DNA of 64,000 nt from Paenibacillus sp. FSL R7-0337 (lineage in GTDB: Bacteria > Bacillota > Bacilli > Paenibacillales > Paenibacillaceae). The stretch lies in NCBI RefSeq assembly GCF_037969875.1, contig NZ_CP150218.1:124001-188000 (forward strand), written 5' to 3'. This document shows, in pieces, positions 52,895 through 61,031 of the stretch (within the stretch, counting starts at the first letter, position 1; every line of letters starts with the position of its first letter). Under the pieces are notes generated by a model that searched no databases, had not been told where the DNA came from, and worked only from the letters and a program-made list of their open reading frames with translations. The position numbers and the translations under genes were made by a program.

Positions 52895-53080
52895 AAAAGT
52901 GGCTGAGGGGAATTTTGGAACTGTAGGAGCGGTAGCGACCGCCTAAAAGCTTTCCGTAGGAAAGCTAGCATCGGAAGCATCAGCAGTCTGCGGATTTCAA
53001 CCGTTAAAAACGGTATAAGATCATGAAATCTGTAGACAACAGCGGCCGGAAGTCCAAAACTTCTCTGGAGTCACGGCTAA
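52895..53080. repeat. Multi-hairpin intergenic element between smc and ftsY
   Basis: About 185 bp with nested hairpins: GCGGT-AGCG-ACCGC (52930-52943), AGCTTTCC-GTA-GGAAAGCT (52948-52966), a 14-bp arm pair at 52986-52999/53024-53037 (12 of 14 matching) enclosing CCGTT-AAA-AACGG, and outer ends that are themselves inverted (GGGGAATTTTGGAACT against AGTCCAAAACTTCTC). It looks like a MITE-like repeat or a structured RNA. No copy elsewhere in this window. Confidence 0.6.
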
Positions 53081-53168
53081 TCCCAAAACATAAAAAAATA
53101 GTTCGATTTATATAGATGCAGGATTCATGAAGTGATCCCTATAACCCTTTAGGAGGAAGCATAAGCAT

Positions 53169-54161
53169 ATGAGTTTTTTCAAAAAACTGAAAGACAGCAT
53201 CTCCGGCAAAACGGAAAGCGTAACGAAACAGTTCCGCGACGGTCTGGAGAAAACACGCAAGGGCTTCGTTGAGAAGGTCTCTGATCTGATTATCCGCCGC
53301 AAAAAGATAGATGAAGAGTTCTACGAAGAGCTGGAAGAAATTCTGATCGGCGCTGATGTGGGCGTGAATACGGTCATGAATCTGGTGGAGGAGCTGCGCG
53401 CCGAAGTGAAGCAGAAGCGGATCGAGGATGCGGCAGAGCTTCAGCCGATTCTCTCCCGCAAGCTGATGGAGCTGCTTCGCGGCGATGACGACAACAGTCT
53501 GAACGAGAATCCAGACGGCATTACCGTGATCCTGTTCGTTGGTGTTAACGGAGTCGGGAAGACGACGACCATCGGCAAGCTGGCGCACCGCTACAAGCAG
53601 GAAGGCAAGAAGGTTCTGCTGGCGGCAGGCGACACCTTCCGTGCCGGAGCTATTGAACAGCTTGAGGTGTGGGGCAAGCGTGCCGGAGTTGATGTTATTA
53701 AGCAGCAGTCGGGCTCGGACCCGGCAGCGGTGATGTTCGATGCGGTTCAGGCTGCCAAGCAGCGCAGTGTGGATGTACTGATCTGCGATACGGCAGGCCG
53801 GCTGCAGAACAAGAGCAATCTGATGGAAGAGCTGAACAAGATCTTCCGTGTCATCCAGCGCGAGATTCCAAGCGCCCCGCATGAGGTGCTGATGGTGCTG
53901 GATGCGACCACCGGGCAGAATGCGCTGACTCAAGCCAAGCTGTTCGGCGAGAAGAGCGGTGTGACTGGTCTCGTACTGACGAAGCTCGACGGTACGGCGA
54001 AGGGCGGTATCGTGGTAGCGATCCGCCAGGAAATGAACCTGCCGGTGAAGCTGGTCGGTCTCGGCGAGAAAATGGAAGATCTCCAGCCGTTCGACTCCGA
54101 CCAGTTCGTGCACGCCCTATTCGCAGGCATGATCTCGGAAGAAGCGAATCCGGAAGAATAA
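53169..54161 (+). CDS. ftsY: Signal-recognition particle receptor FtsY
   Basis: 330 residues. Short N-terminal basic region (SFFKKLKDSISGKTESV), N domain helices, and an SRP-type GTPase G domain with GVNGVGKTTTIGKLA, DTFRAGAIEQL, DTAGRLQNK and TKLDGTAKGG. Binds Ffh at the membrane and delivers ribosomes to SecYEG. AGGAGGAAGCATAAGCAT precedes the ATG. The ylxM-ffh pair that follows ftsY in many Bacilli is not downstream here. Confidence 0.97.
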   Translation: MSFFKKLKDSISGKTESVTKQFRDGLEKTRKGFVEKVSDLIIRRKKIDEEFYEELEEILIGADVGVNTVMNLVEELRAEVKQKRIEDAAELQPILSRKLMELLRGDDDNSLNENPDGITVILFVGVNGVGKTTTIGKLAHRYKQEGKKVLLAAGDTFRAGAIEQLEVWGKRAGVDVIKQQSGSDPAAVMFDAVQAAKQRSVDVLICDTAGRLQNKSNLMEELNKIFRVIQREIPSAPHEVLMVLDATTGQNALTQAKLFGEKSGVTGLVLTKLDGTAKGGIVVAIRQEMNLPVKLVGLGEKMEDLQPFDSDQFVHALFAGMISEEANPEE

Positions 54162-54596
54162 CTGCTCATGCTTGTATTTGAAGCAGTGAAGGCAGAGTTG
54201 ACCAGATAACCAGTGAAGGCCGAATAACGGCTATCACAGCCTCCCTAAGGAATGGTTCATTCCCGGGGAGGTTTTTTGTAGTTCTCCAGTTCATCAATAT
54301 ATTAAAAATACATTATATGAAAAATTCATAATAGTAATGCTTGTCAGCACTCCGGCATACAATTGGATGTGGAATAAATGCAACGCGCCCCCAAAAGCAA
54401 GTTTAAGAGAAAGGAAGCGATTTCAAACCGTAGTATGGTTCAGAAACTCCATTTTGCTGTTATATATATTGACATGGATAATATTATTTACGTATTATGA
54501 AGGTAGTAAATCATATTTTTGTGGTGAATTTTTATATTTTGAACTTATTTGTTAAGAAACATAACACATTATACTGATCCGAGAGGAGTCGGGCTC
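54162..54596. other. AT-rich gene-free interval after ftsY
   Basis: About 435 bp. It holds the ftsY terminator, then an unusually AT-rich stretch (about 54290-54560) that presumably carries the promoter of the ATP-grasp operon. A 72-codon frame here has no ribosome site and is not called. Confidence 0.6.
54240..54277 (+). terminator. Terminator of ftsY
   Basis: CCTCCC (54240-54245) pairs with GGGAGG (54266-54271), with inner GGAAT/ATTCC, followed by TTTTTT. Confidence 0.88.
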
Positions 54597-56060
54597 ATGT
54601 CCAAACTAGATCCTTTGCCCGGTCTGTCACCGTATCCGCTGCAGCATTTCTATGATGAGATGTATGCGGATGAACGGAACGTCCGGCCTCATTACAAGCA
54701 TGTGAACCGCATGTTTTCCGGGATGAGCCCCGAAGAGCTGCAAGACAAGCAGAAGCTGATGCAGCGTCGGATGATGGAAGAAGGTATTACTTTTACGCTG
54801 TATAACCCGGCACAGGATCAGCCTATGGAGCGGACGATTCCGTTTGACATGATTCCGCGCATTATCCCCAAGGGGGAATGGGAACGGCTGGAGGCGGGCA
54901 TCGTGCAGCGTATTACGGCACTGAATCTGTTCATTCATGATATTTACCATGAGCAATACATCGTGAAGGACGGCATAGTGCCGCGGCGGATGATTATTTC
55001 GAACTGTTATTTCCGGCCGGAAATGTCCGGCCTCCGCGTGCCCGGCGGTGCGTACATCACCACTTCCGGAATCGATCTGATCCGGCACCATGACGGCGAG
55101 TATTATGTGCTTGAGGATAATCTGCGTACACCCTCTGGCTTCTCGTATCTGTTCAAAGGCAGATCACTCATGAACCAGTTGTTTCCTGAGTTGTCGTTTG
55201 CCAGCTCCATCCGCGATGTGGATCACAGCCTGAACCGTTTCCTCTCCGTGCTGCGCAGCCTGTCCCCGTCCCGGACCAAAGACCCGGTCATTGCTCTACT
55301 GACACCGGGGGAATACAATTCGGCTTATTATGAACATGCTTTTCTGGCACAGCAGATGGGGATCCATCTCGTTGAGGGCCGCGACCTGGTCGCGCAGGAC
55401 CACAAAATCTACCTGAAGGTAATGAACGGGCTGCGCAAGGTCGATGTGCTGTACCGCCGGCTGGATGATGATTTCATTGATCCGCTTGCTTTTCAGCCCA
55501 GTTCGCTGCTTGGGGTTGCAGGTCTGATGAATGCCTACCGGGCAGGAAATATCGCGATTGCCAATGCGCCGGGAACCGGGGTAGCCGATGACAAGGCCAT
55601 GTATGTGTATGTGCCGGATATGATCCGCTATTATCTCAATGAAGAGCCGATCTTGGGCAATGTGCCGACCTATCTGCTGTCACGGCCGCAAGAGCGCCAG
55701 TATGTGCTGGATCATCTGTCTGAAATGGTCGTGAAGGAGACATCTCTCTCCGGGGGCTACGGCATGCTTATTGGAAGTGAGGCGACGAAGGAGGAGCTCA
55801 TAGACTTCCGGCTCAAAATACTGGCAGAACCCGAGCGTTATATCGCCCAGCCGATTATGTCGCTGTCCCGTGCGCCGGTCTTGTCAGAAGGCAACATGGC
55901 TCCGCGGCATATCGATCTGAGAGCATTTGTACTGATGGGGGCTGACCGCAAGCCGCATGTCATTCCAGGGGGCCTGACCCGGGTGGCGATGCGTGAAGGC
56001 TCGCTGGTCGTGAACTCCTCCCAAGGCGGCGGAGTGAAGGATACCTGGGTAATGGCCTAG
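54597..56060 (+). CDS. Circularly permuted ATP-grasp protein (type 2)
   Basis: 487 residues, cytoplasmic. HFYDEMYADERNVRPHY, YVLEDNLRTPSGFSYLF, VEGRDLVAQDHKIYLK and VVKETSLSGGYGMLIG are hallmarks of the circularly permuted ATP-grasp (DUF404/DUF407) family, predicted to form amide bonds like glutathionylspermidine-type ligases. The substrate is unknown. Together with the alpha-E and transglutaminase genes that follow (30 bp, then a 4-bp overlap) it forms a conserved but poorly characterised peptide-modifying operon. Start ATG 54597 with AGAGGAGTCGGGCTC. Confidence 0.92.
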   Translation: MSKLDPLPGLSPYPLQHFYDEMYADERNVRPHYKHVNRMFSGMSPEELQDKQKLMQRRMMEEGITFTLYNPAQDQPMERTIPFDMIPRIIPKGEWERLEAGIVQRITALNLFIHDIYHEQYIVKDGIVPRRMIISNCYFRPEMSGLRVPGGAYITTSGIDLIRHHDGEYYVLEDNLRTPSGFSYLFKGRSLMNQLFPELSFASSIRDVDHSLNRFLSVLRSLSPSRTKDPVIALLTPGEYNSAYYEHAFLAQQMGIHLVEGRDLVAQDHKIYLKVMNGLRKVDVLYRRLDDDFIDPLAFQPSSLLGVAGLMNAYRAGNIAIANAPGTGVADDKAMYVYVPDMIRYYLNEEPILGNVPTYLLSRPQERQYVLDHLSEMVVKETSLSGGYGMLIGSEATKEELIDFRLKILAEPERYIAQPIMSLSRAPVLSEGNMAPRHIDLRAFVLMGADRKPHVIPGGLTRVAMREGSLVVNSSQGGGVKDTWVMA

Positions 56061-56090
56061 AGACTTTTCTAAGGTAAAGGGGTGGCTAGA

Positions 56091-57044
56091 ATGCTGAATC
56101 GCAATGCGGAGGCTCTATTCTGGATCGGCCGGTATATTGAACGGGCTGAGAATCACGCCCGGCTGATCGATGTACATTATCATATCCAGCAGGAAGAGGA
56201 TTTCCAGGAAGAGGGCCACAAGTGGTCGCGCCTGATTGACGCGCTTGGGGTGCGAGGCGAATATCTGCGGCAGTTTGAGAGCTTCAGCGAGCAGGATGTA
56301 TTGTCCTTCATCACGCTGGATCTGGGGAATACCAACTCCCTGTTCTCCTGTGTGCATCAGGCTAGGAACAATCTGCGCACCCTGCGCCAGCATCTGCCGA
56401 GTGAGCTGTGGGATATTGTCAACGGCTTCAACCTGTGGCTGGGGGAGCAGTCAGTAGCGGATATCATGCGCGGTCCCCATCAATTCTATCAGCAAGTTAA
56501 GGAACGGGCGGCGATGTTCCTCGGTGCGGAGCAATCGGTGATGCTGCGGGGCAATGAATGGCATTTCATTGAGAGCGGCCGGTTCTTGGAGCGGGCAGAG
56601 AATACGACACGTATCCTGCAGACCGTCACGGTATCCTGCAAGTCGAAGGATATCAGCTCCATCTATACCCAGCTTCAGGCCGTGCTGAAATCGGTAAGCG
56701 GCTATCAGTCCTTCCGCCGGTATTATGCCGATGATATGTCGCCGGAGTGCATTCTGGAATTCCTGATTGTGAACCCGTTCTTTCCCCGTTCGATCCGTTT
56801 CTCGTTCCACAAGCTGGAGGAGCATCTGGCCAAGCTGGAGCTGGACACTACAGAGAAAGGCTCGGGGCATGAGAAGGTGATCCGGCAGGCGGGCAAGATC
56901 AAAGCGGAGCTGGATTATATGGAGAAGGATGAGATGTCCGGGGACCTGGCCCTGGATGTGCTGGAGTCACTGATGATATCCTGTCAGAGGCTCGGCAGAA
57001 CGATGGACGGTGCTTTTTTTCGCCGTGAAGGAGTCTCGGTATGA
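56091..57044 (+). CDS. Alpha-E domain protein (DUF403)
   Basis: 317 residues, all-helical. MLNRNAEALFWIGRYIERAENHARLIDV, SGRFLERAENTTRILQT and FHKLEEHLAKLE are typical of the alpha-E domain, whose paired R-x-E-N motifs repeat as here. It is always found with circularly permuted ATP-grasp genes and presumed to be a partner in the ligase reaction. ATG 56091 (AAAGGGGTGGCTAGA) is preferred to GTG 56082. Its stop overlaps the next start (ATGA). Confidence 0.9.
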   Translation: MLNRNAEALFWIGRYIERAENHARLIDVHYHIQQEEDFQEEGHKWSRLIDALGVRGEYLRQFESFSEQDVLSFITLDLGNTNSLFSCVHQARNNLRTLRQHLPSELWDIVNGFNLWLGEQSVADIMRGPHQFYQQVKERAAMFLGAEQSVMLRGNEWHFIESGRFLERAENTTRILQTVTVSCKSKDISSIYTQLQAVLKSVSGYQSFRRYYADDMSPECILEFLIVNPFFPRSIRFSFHKLEEHLAKLELDTTEKGSGHEKVIRQAGKIKAELDYMEKDEMSGDLALDVLESLMISCQRLGRTMDGAFFRREGVSV

Positions 57045-57907
57045 AAATACAAATCAATCACACAACCACCTACAGCTACCCCGAGCCGGTGACGGACAGT
57101 GTCAATGAGATCAGGCTGACGCCGCGCACGAACTACCGGCAATCCTGCTATCACCATGAGGTGGAGGTGCATCCGGCGGCCAATCTGCTGACCTATGAGG
57201 ATTTCTTCGGCAACCGGGTTCATGCCTATTCGGTGAATAAGCCGCATACGGAAATGGTGATCCACACCAAAGCTACCGTGGTCACGCTCGACAAGGCGCA
57301 AGGCACGGATCTGCCGCATATCCCGCTGGAGGAGCAGGTGAAGCTGCTGAATGACGAGAAGTTTCAGAACCGCTATATAGAGTTTATTCTGCCTACCCGG
57401 TACACCGAGGTGACGCCGGAGCTGGTGGAATTCGCGTCGCAGCATCCTTTTGAGGAAGCAGAAGATATGTATGAATGGATTAAGAAGCTGTCGTCCACGA
57501 TCTATGAGCAGTTTACGTACGATCCTGAGGCGACTAGCGTCAATACTACGGTAAAAAGAGCACTGATGCTCAAGCGCGGAGTCTGCCAGGACTATGCGCA
57601 TCTGATGATTGCGGTCTGCCGCAGTGTCGGCTTGCCCTCACGTTATGTGAGCGGGTACCATTTTGTCGGAGACCTGCAGGGGGGCAATGCCAACTTCGAA
57701 CAGGCCTCACATGCCTGGGTGGAGACGCATATTCCGGGTACGGGCTGGCTGGGCTTCGATCCGACCAATAATGTTGAAGTGAACTGGCGGTATATCAAGC
57801 TTGGGCATGGACGGGATTATAAGGATATTGTTCCGGTCAAAGGCGTATACCGTGGAGGAGCGGGCAAACTTACGGTCAAGGTGGATGTACGGCAGCTGGA
57901 GAATTAA
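57041..57907 (+). CDS. Transglutaminase-like protease (BTG N-terminal)
   Basis: 288 residues, no signal peptide. N-terminal beta domain (TTYSYPEPVTDSVNEIRLTPR) then a transglutaminase/papain fold with the catalytic Cys in KRGVCQDYAHLMIAV, His in SHAWVETHIPG and Asp in GFDPTNN. Predicted to cleave or rearrange isopeptide or peptide bonds made by the ATP-grasp partner. GAAGGAGTCTCGGT precedes the ATG. Last gene of the three-gene operon. Confidence 0.92.
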   Translation: MKIQINHTTTYSYPEPVTDSVNEIRLTPRTNYRQSCYHHEVEVHPAANLLTYEDFFGNRVHAYSVNKPHTEMVIHTKATVVTLDKAQGTDLPHIPLEEQVKLLNDEKFQNRYIEFILPTRYTEVTPELVEFASQHPFEEAEDMYEWIKKLSSTIYEQFTYDPEATSVNTTVKRALMLKRGVCQDYAHLMIAVCRSVGLPSRYVSGYHFVGDLQGGNANFEQASHAWVETHIPGTGWLGFDPTNNVEVNWRYIKLGHGRDYKDIVPVKGVYRGGAGKLTVKVDVRQLEN

Positions 57908-57921
57908 ATACGTTAGAGGAG

Positions 57922-57945
57922 AGACCCCGCAGATGTGGGGTCTTT
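57922..57945 (+). terminator. Terminator of the ATP-grasp operon
   Basis: AGACCCC (57922-57928) pairs with GGGGTCT (57937-57943), then TT. Confidence 0.6.
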
Positions 57946-57998
57946 GCTGTTGCTGGTAAGCTGCACTTTGGGCATAGTTAGCAGATTTGCTGTGCATG

Positions 57999-58017
57999 TT
58001 GCACAAGGTTTGTGCAA
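57999..58017 (+). promoter_or_regulatory. Operator-like palindrome upstream of the SDR gene
   Basis: TTGCACAA-GGT-TTGTGCAA is a perfect 8-bp inverted repeat about 100 bp before the SDR start; a TATAAT follows at 58036-58041. A repressor site is plausible; the regulator is unknown. Confidence 0.5.
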
Positions 58018-58114
58018 TTTTTTGCATAACATGATTATAATCAAGCACCAATTGGGTAATCTTGAAACAGAGCCATTACAAGCAGAATGGTATTCACGGA
58101 AGGAGAGTGTACAT

Positions 58115-58924
58115 ATGAGCCCAAATATAGCAAAAAAGCAACGTTTTCAGGGGAAAACAGCCATAATTACAGGTGCGGGCTCGGGAATCGGCAGAGCGGC
58201 AGCGATCCAGCTGGCACGTGAAGGTGCGAATGTCGCCTTGTTCGATCTGGTGAACGAACGTACCTCTATCCTGGAACAGAAGCTGAACAAGCTGCGCAAG
58301 GACTGTGCATTAGCAATTGATGTGGATACTTCGGATGCCGGGCGGATGGAGGAAGCGGTGCGCAGAACCGTGGAGCATTTCGGAGGTCTGGATATTGTGT
58401 TCGCCAATGCAGGCATTAACGGAGTAGTCGGGCCGATTGAGGAGCTGAGCGTAAACGATTGGGAGAAAACCCTGTCGGTCAACCTCACAGGCACGTTCCT
58501 GACGCTGAAATACAGCATTCCCCATCTGAAGGCGAAGGGCAAGGGCAGCATTATTATTACCAGCTCGATCAACGGCAACAGCAGATTTACCAGCTTCGGC
58601 TGGTCACCATATAGTACCACTAAGGCCGGTCAGGTCGCTTTTGCCAAGATGGCTGCACTGGAGCTGGCTAAGTTCAAAATCCGTGTTAATGTCATTTGTC
58701 CGGGAGCGATTGCCACGAATATCGACGAGAGCACAGAGTGGAACGATGATGTGGAGTCGATTGTTATTCCAATTGAATTCCCTGAAGGAGCACAGCCGCT
58801 GGCAGACGGACCTGGCAAACCGGAGAATGTCGCCGATCTGGTTGCCTTCCTGGCCTCGGATGAATCCATTCATATTACCGGCTCGCAGATTGTGATTGAC
58901 GGTGCGGAGTCGTTGCTGTCATAG
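58115..58924 (+). CDS. SDR family oxidoreductase
   Basis: 269 residues. NAD(P) site TGAGSGIGRAAAIQLA, DVDTSDAG, FANAGINGVVGPIEEL, catalytic Ser and Tyr-Lys in IITSSINGNSRF and YSTTKAGQVAF, and C-terminal GKPENVADLVAFLASD. Classical short-chain dehydrogenase/reductase; substrate unknown. AAGGAGAGTGTACAT precedes ATG 58115. Monocistronic, with an operator-like palindrome upstream. Confidence 0.92.
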   Translation: MSPNIAKKQRFQGKTAIITGAGSGIGRAAAIQLAREGANVALFDLVNERTSILEQKLNKLRKDCALAIDVDTSDAGRMEEAVRRTVEHFGGLDIVFANAGINGVVGPIEELSVNDWEKTLSVNLTGTFLTLKYSIPHLKAKGKGSIIITSSINGNSRFTSFGWSPYSTTKAGQVAFAKMAALELAKFKIRVNVICPGAIATNIDESTEWNDDVESIVIPIEFPEGAQPLADGPGKPENVADLVAFLASDESIHITGSQIVIDGAESLLS

Positions 58925-59088
58925 GCTTCGTCTGCATTATAAGAACTGACAAATAGCGATCCTTCAGGATCCAGAGACACTGCCATGAGTGGCGGTGTTT
59001 TTCTTTTGCGGCAAACAATCTAATTAGATGGTTGTAAAATAACAAACGAAATGATAATATGTCTATATAAAAGTAAACAAAGGGTGTG

Positions 59089-59886
59089 ATGATCCAGTTG
59101 ACAGAAGAGAATGGGGCGGTGCGGATATCGGAGAAATTCTGGAATGCGTCCATTGCAGAATTGAAGCAGGGCTATAATGTGGAGACGGAAGAGCGGACGG
59201 AAAAGTACCATTGTCTGGTCTGCGGTGTTGCCTTCGAGAAGGGCTTGATCTATCAGGATGGCGGGCAGTATTACGAAGCGGAGAAGTACGCCGCTCTGCA
59301 TGTGGACAGGGTTCATGGCGGGATGTTCAACTGGCTGCTGACGCTGGACAAGAAGCTGAGCGGGTTAACCGAATTGCAAAAGGGGCTGCTGCAGGCCTTC
59401 CGCCAAAGTCTTAGCGATGCAGAAGCAGCCAAGGAGCTGGGAATCGGCAGCACCTCCACGGTGCGTAACCACCGGTTCACGCTTCGCGAGAAGGTGAAGC
59501 AGGCCAAGCTGTTTCTGGCGGTTATGGAGCTGGCTGAGGAGAAGCCGGGAGCTTCGTCTCCTTTTGTGAGTATTCCGCGTACGGCTGTGATGGTTGATGA
59601 ACGGTTCGCGATTACCGAGCAGGAGAACGCCGATATTCTGGGCACCTATTTCAAACAAGGGCCGGACGGCCCGTTGTCAGAGTTCCCTAAGCGGCAGAAG
59701 CGGAAGGCGGCTATTCTGCGCCATTTGCTGCAGCGTTTTGAGACAGGACGCAGGTACAGTGAGAAGGAAATTAATGCGGTGCTCGAAGCCGCTTACCCCG
59801 ATTACGTGACGCTCCGGCGGTATCTGATCGATTACGGGCTGCTGGATCGTGAAGAAGACGGAAGCAGCTACTGGGTGAACTTATAA
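59089..59886 (+). CDS. DUF2087-containing regulator
   Basis: 265 residues. A short N-terminal region with CLVCGVAF; a LuxR-like helix-turn-helix (LTELQKGLLQAFRQSLSDAEAAKELGIGSTSTVRNHRFTLREK); and a C-terminal DUF2087 domain (FPKRQKRKAAILRHLLQRFE, YSEKEINAVLEAAYPDYVTLRRYLIDYGLLDRE). Likely a transcription factor; target unknown. ATG 59089 is chosen (AAAGGG upstream); GTG 59086 and TTG 59098 are in frame. The next gene starts 25 bp downstream and may be co-transcribed. Confidence 0.88.
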   Translation: MIQLTEENGAVRISEKFWNASIAELKQGYNVETEERTEKYHCLVCGVAFEKGLIYQDGGQYYEAEKYAALHVDRVHGGMFNWLLTLDKKLSGLTELQKGLLQAFRQSLSDAEAAKELGIGSTSTVRNHRFTLREKVKQAKLFLAVMELAEEKPGASSPFVSIPRTAVMVDERFAITEQENADILGTYFKQGPDGPLSEFPKRQKRKAAILRHLLQRFETGRRYSEKEINAVLEAAYPDYVTLRRYLIDYGLLDREEDGSSYWVNL

Positions 59887-59911
59887 CGGAGAGAAGAAGG
59901 GGAGAGAAGAA

Positions 59912-60292
59912 ATGACGGACAAAACCAGACGCAAGGAATTGGGATATAATTATGCGCACTCGCACAGGCCGATGGGGGTATACCGGATTGTGAACACCGG
60001 CAACGACAAAATGTATGTGGGCAGCAGTCTGAATCTGGACGGGGTCTGGAATAAGCATAAGTTCATGCTGGATATCAAAGGCCATGACAACAAGGCGCTG
60101 CAGGAAGACTGGAATGAACGCGGGGAAGCCGGCTTCCGCTTCGAGGTGCTGGAGCAGATTAAGCCTGAGGAGGATTTCGTGGCGGATGTGCTGGAGCTGA
60201 AGAAGTACCGCAAGATGCTGCCGGACATGGAGAGTAAGTGGCTGGAGCAGCTGTCTCCTTACGGGGAGCGCGGCTATCATAAGCAGAAATAA
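59912..60292 (+). CDS. GIY-YIG nuclease family protein
   Basis: 126 residues. GVYRIVNTGNDKMYVGSS carries a GIY-YIG-like motif (GVY..YVG), followed by the Glu-rich helices of the small stand-alone GIY-YIG group (DWNERGEAGFRFEVLEQI). The fold is usually a DNA nuclease; whether this member cuts DNA is unclear, since the first strand is V-Y instead of I-Y. GGGGAGAGAAGAA lies before the ATG. Probably in one operon with the DUF2087 regulator (25 bp apart). Confidence 0.85.
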   Translation: MTDKTRRKELGYNYAHSHRPMGVYRIVNTGNDKMYVGSSLNLDGVWNKHKFMLDIKGHDNKALQEDWNERGEAGFRFEVLEQIKPEEDFVADVLELKKYRKMLPDMESKWLEQLSPYGERGYHKQK

Positions 60293-60425
60293 ATGGTAGC
60301 TGTAGCAGGGCAGCGGAAGGAATTTCATCAGCGGCTGTGGTAAAATGAGGGCAAAGCTGTGGCGGCAGATCAGCCGGATGTAATGAAGAAGAGATCCTCA
60401 GTTGCTGATGAAAGGTGCGGTGTAT

Positions 60426-60836
60426 ATGGCTATATTATCTTGGCTTGCAGAACAGAGAATTCAGGAAGCGATGCGCAGCGGAGAGTTCTCCAATCTGCCG
60501 GGGCACGGTAAGCCGCTTGCGCTGGAGGATCTCTCCGGCGTACCGGAGGAATTGCGGATGTCCTACAAGATTATGAAGAACGCCGGGCTGTTGCCGGAGG
60601 AAATGACGTTGCGGGCAGAGTGTGTAACACTCGAAGAGCTGCTGGTGGCTTGCCACCGCAGCGGCAACAGCACTGCCGGGGAACGCAAGGAGCTGGAGGG
60701 CAAGCTCTCGCTGAAGCGGCTGCGTCTTCAGATGCTTATGCAGGAACGGGGTCTTGAAGGCAATGCTGCATATGCGGATTACGGGGACGCGATCGGGCAG
60801 CGGCTGGCCGGGGTGGAACGGGATGGTGGTGAGTAG
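60426..60836 (+). CDS. DUF1992 (DnaJ-C28-like) protein
   Basis: 136 residues. LSWLAEQRIQEAMRSGEFSNLPGHGKPLALED is the DUF1992 signature, shared with the human DNAJC28 tail; no J domain is present. Function unknown. AAAGGTGCGGTGTAT precedes ATG 60426. It is followed by a terminator about 65 bp after the stop. Confidence 0.88.
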   Translation: MAILSWLAEQRIQEAMRSGEFSNLPGHGKPLALEDLSGVPEELRMSYKIMKNAGLLPEEMTLRAECVTLEELLVACHRSGNSTAGERKELEGKLSLKRLRLQMLMQERGLEGNAAYADYGDAIGQRLAGVERDGGE

Positions 60837-60901
60837 TTAGTGATATGGCAGGGCGACTGGGCGGATGGAAGATAGAAGAATTGTGACAAGTGATATGAGA
60901 T

Positions 60902-60929
60902 CTCCGGTTCATGGAACCGGAGTCTTTTT
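60902..60929 (+). terminator. Terminator after the DUF1992 gene
   Basis: CTCCGGTTC (60902-60910) pairs with GAACCGGAG (60914-60922) around ATG, followed by TCTTTTT. Confidence 0.9.
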
Positions 60930-61031
60930 GTATGAAGATGCACAACGAACCGCTTGATATCTGGAATGAATTCGCCGATGATAGGGAGATGGAGATTTAA
61001 CTTAACTTTTAGCAGATGATGGAGAGATGAA

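Noticed and set aside
54337..54555. 72-codon open frame with a hydrophobic segment after ftsY
   Set aside because: No ribosome site, AT-driven composition, no similarity recognised; probably chance in an AT-rich gap.
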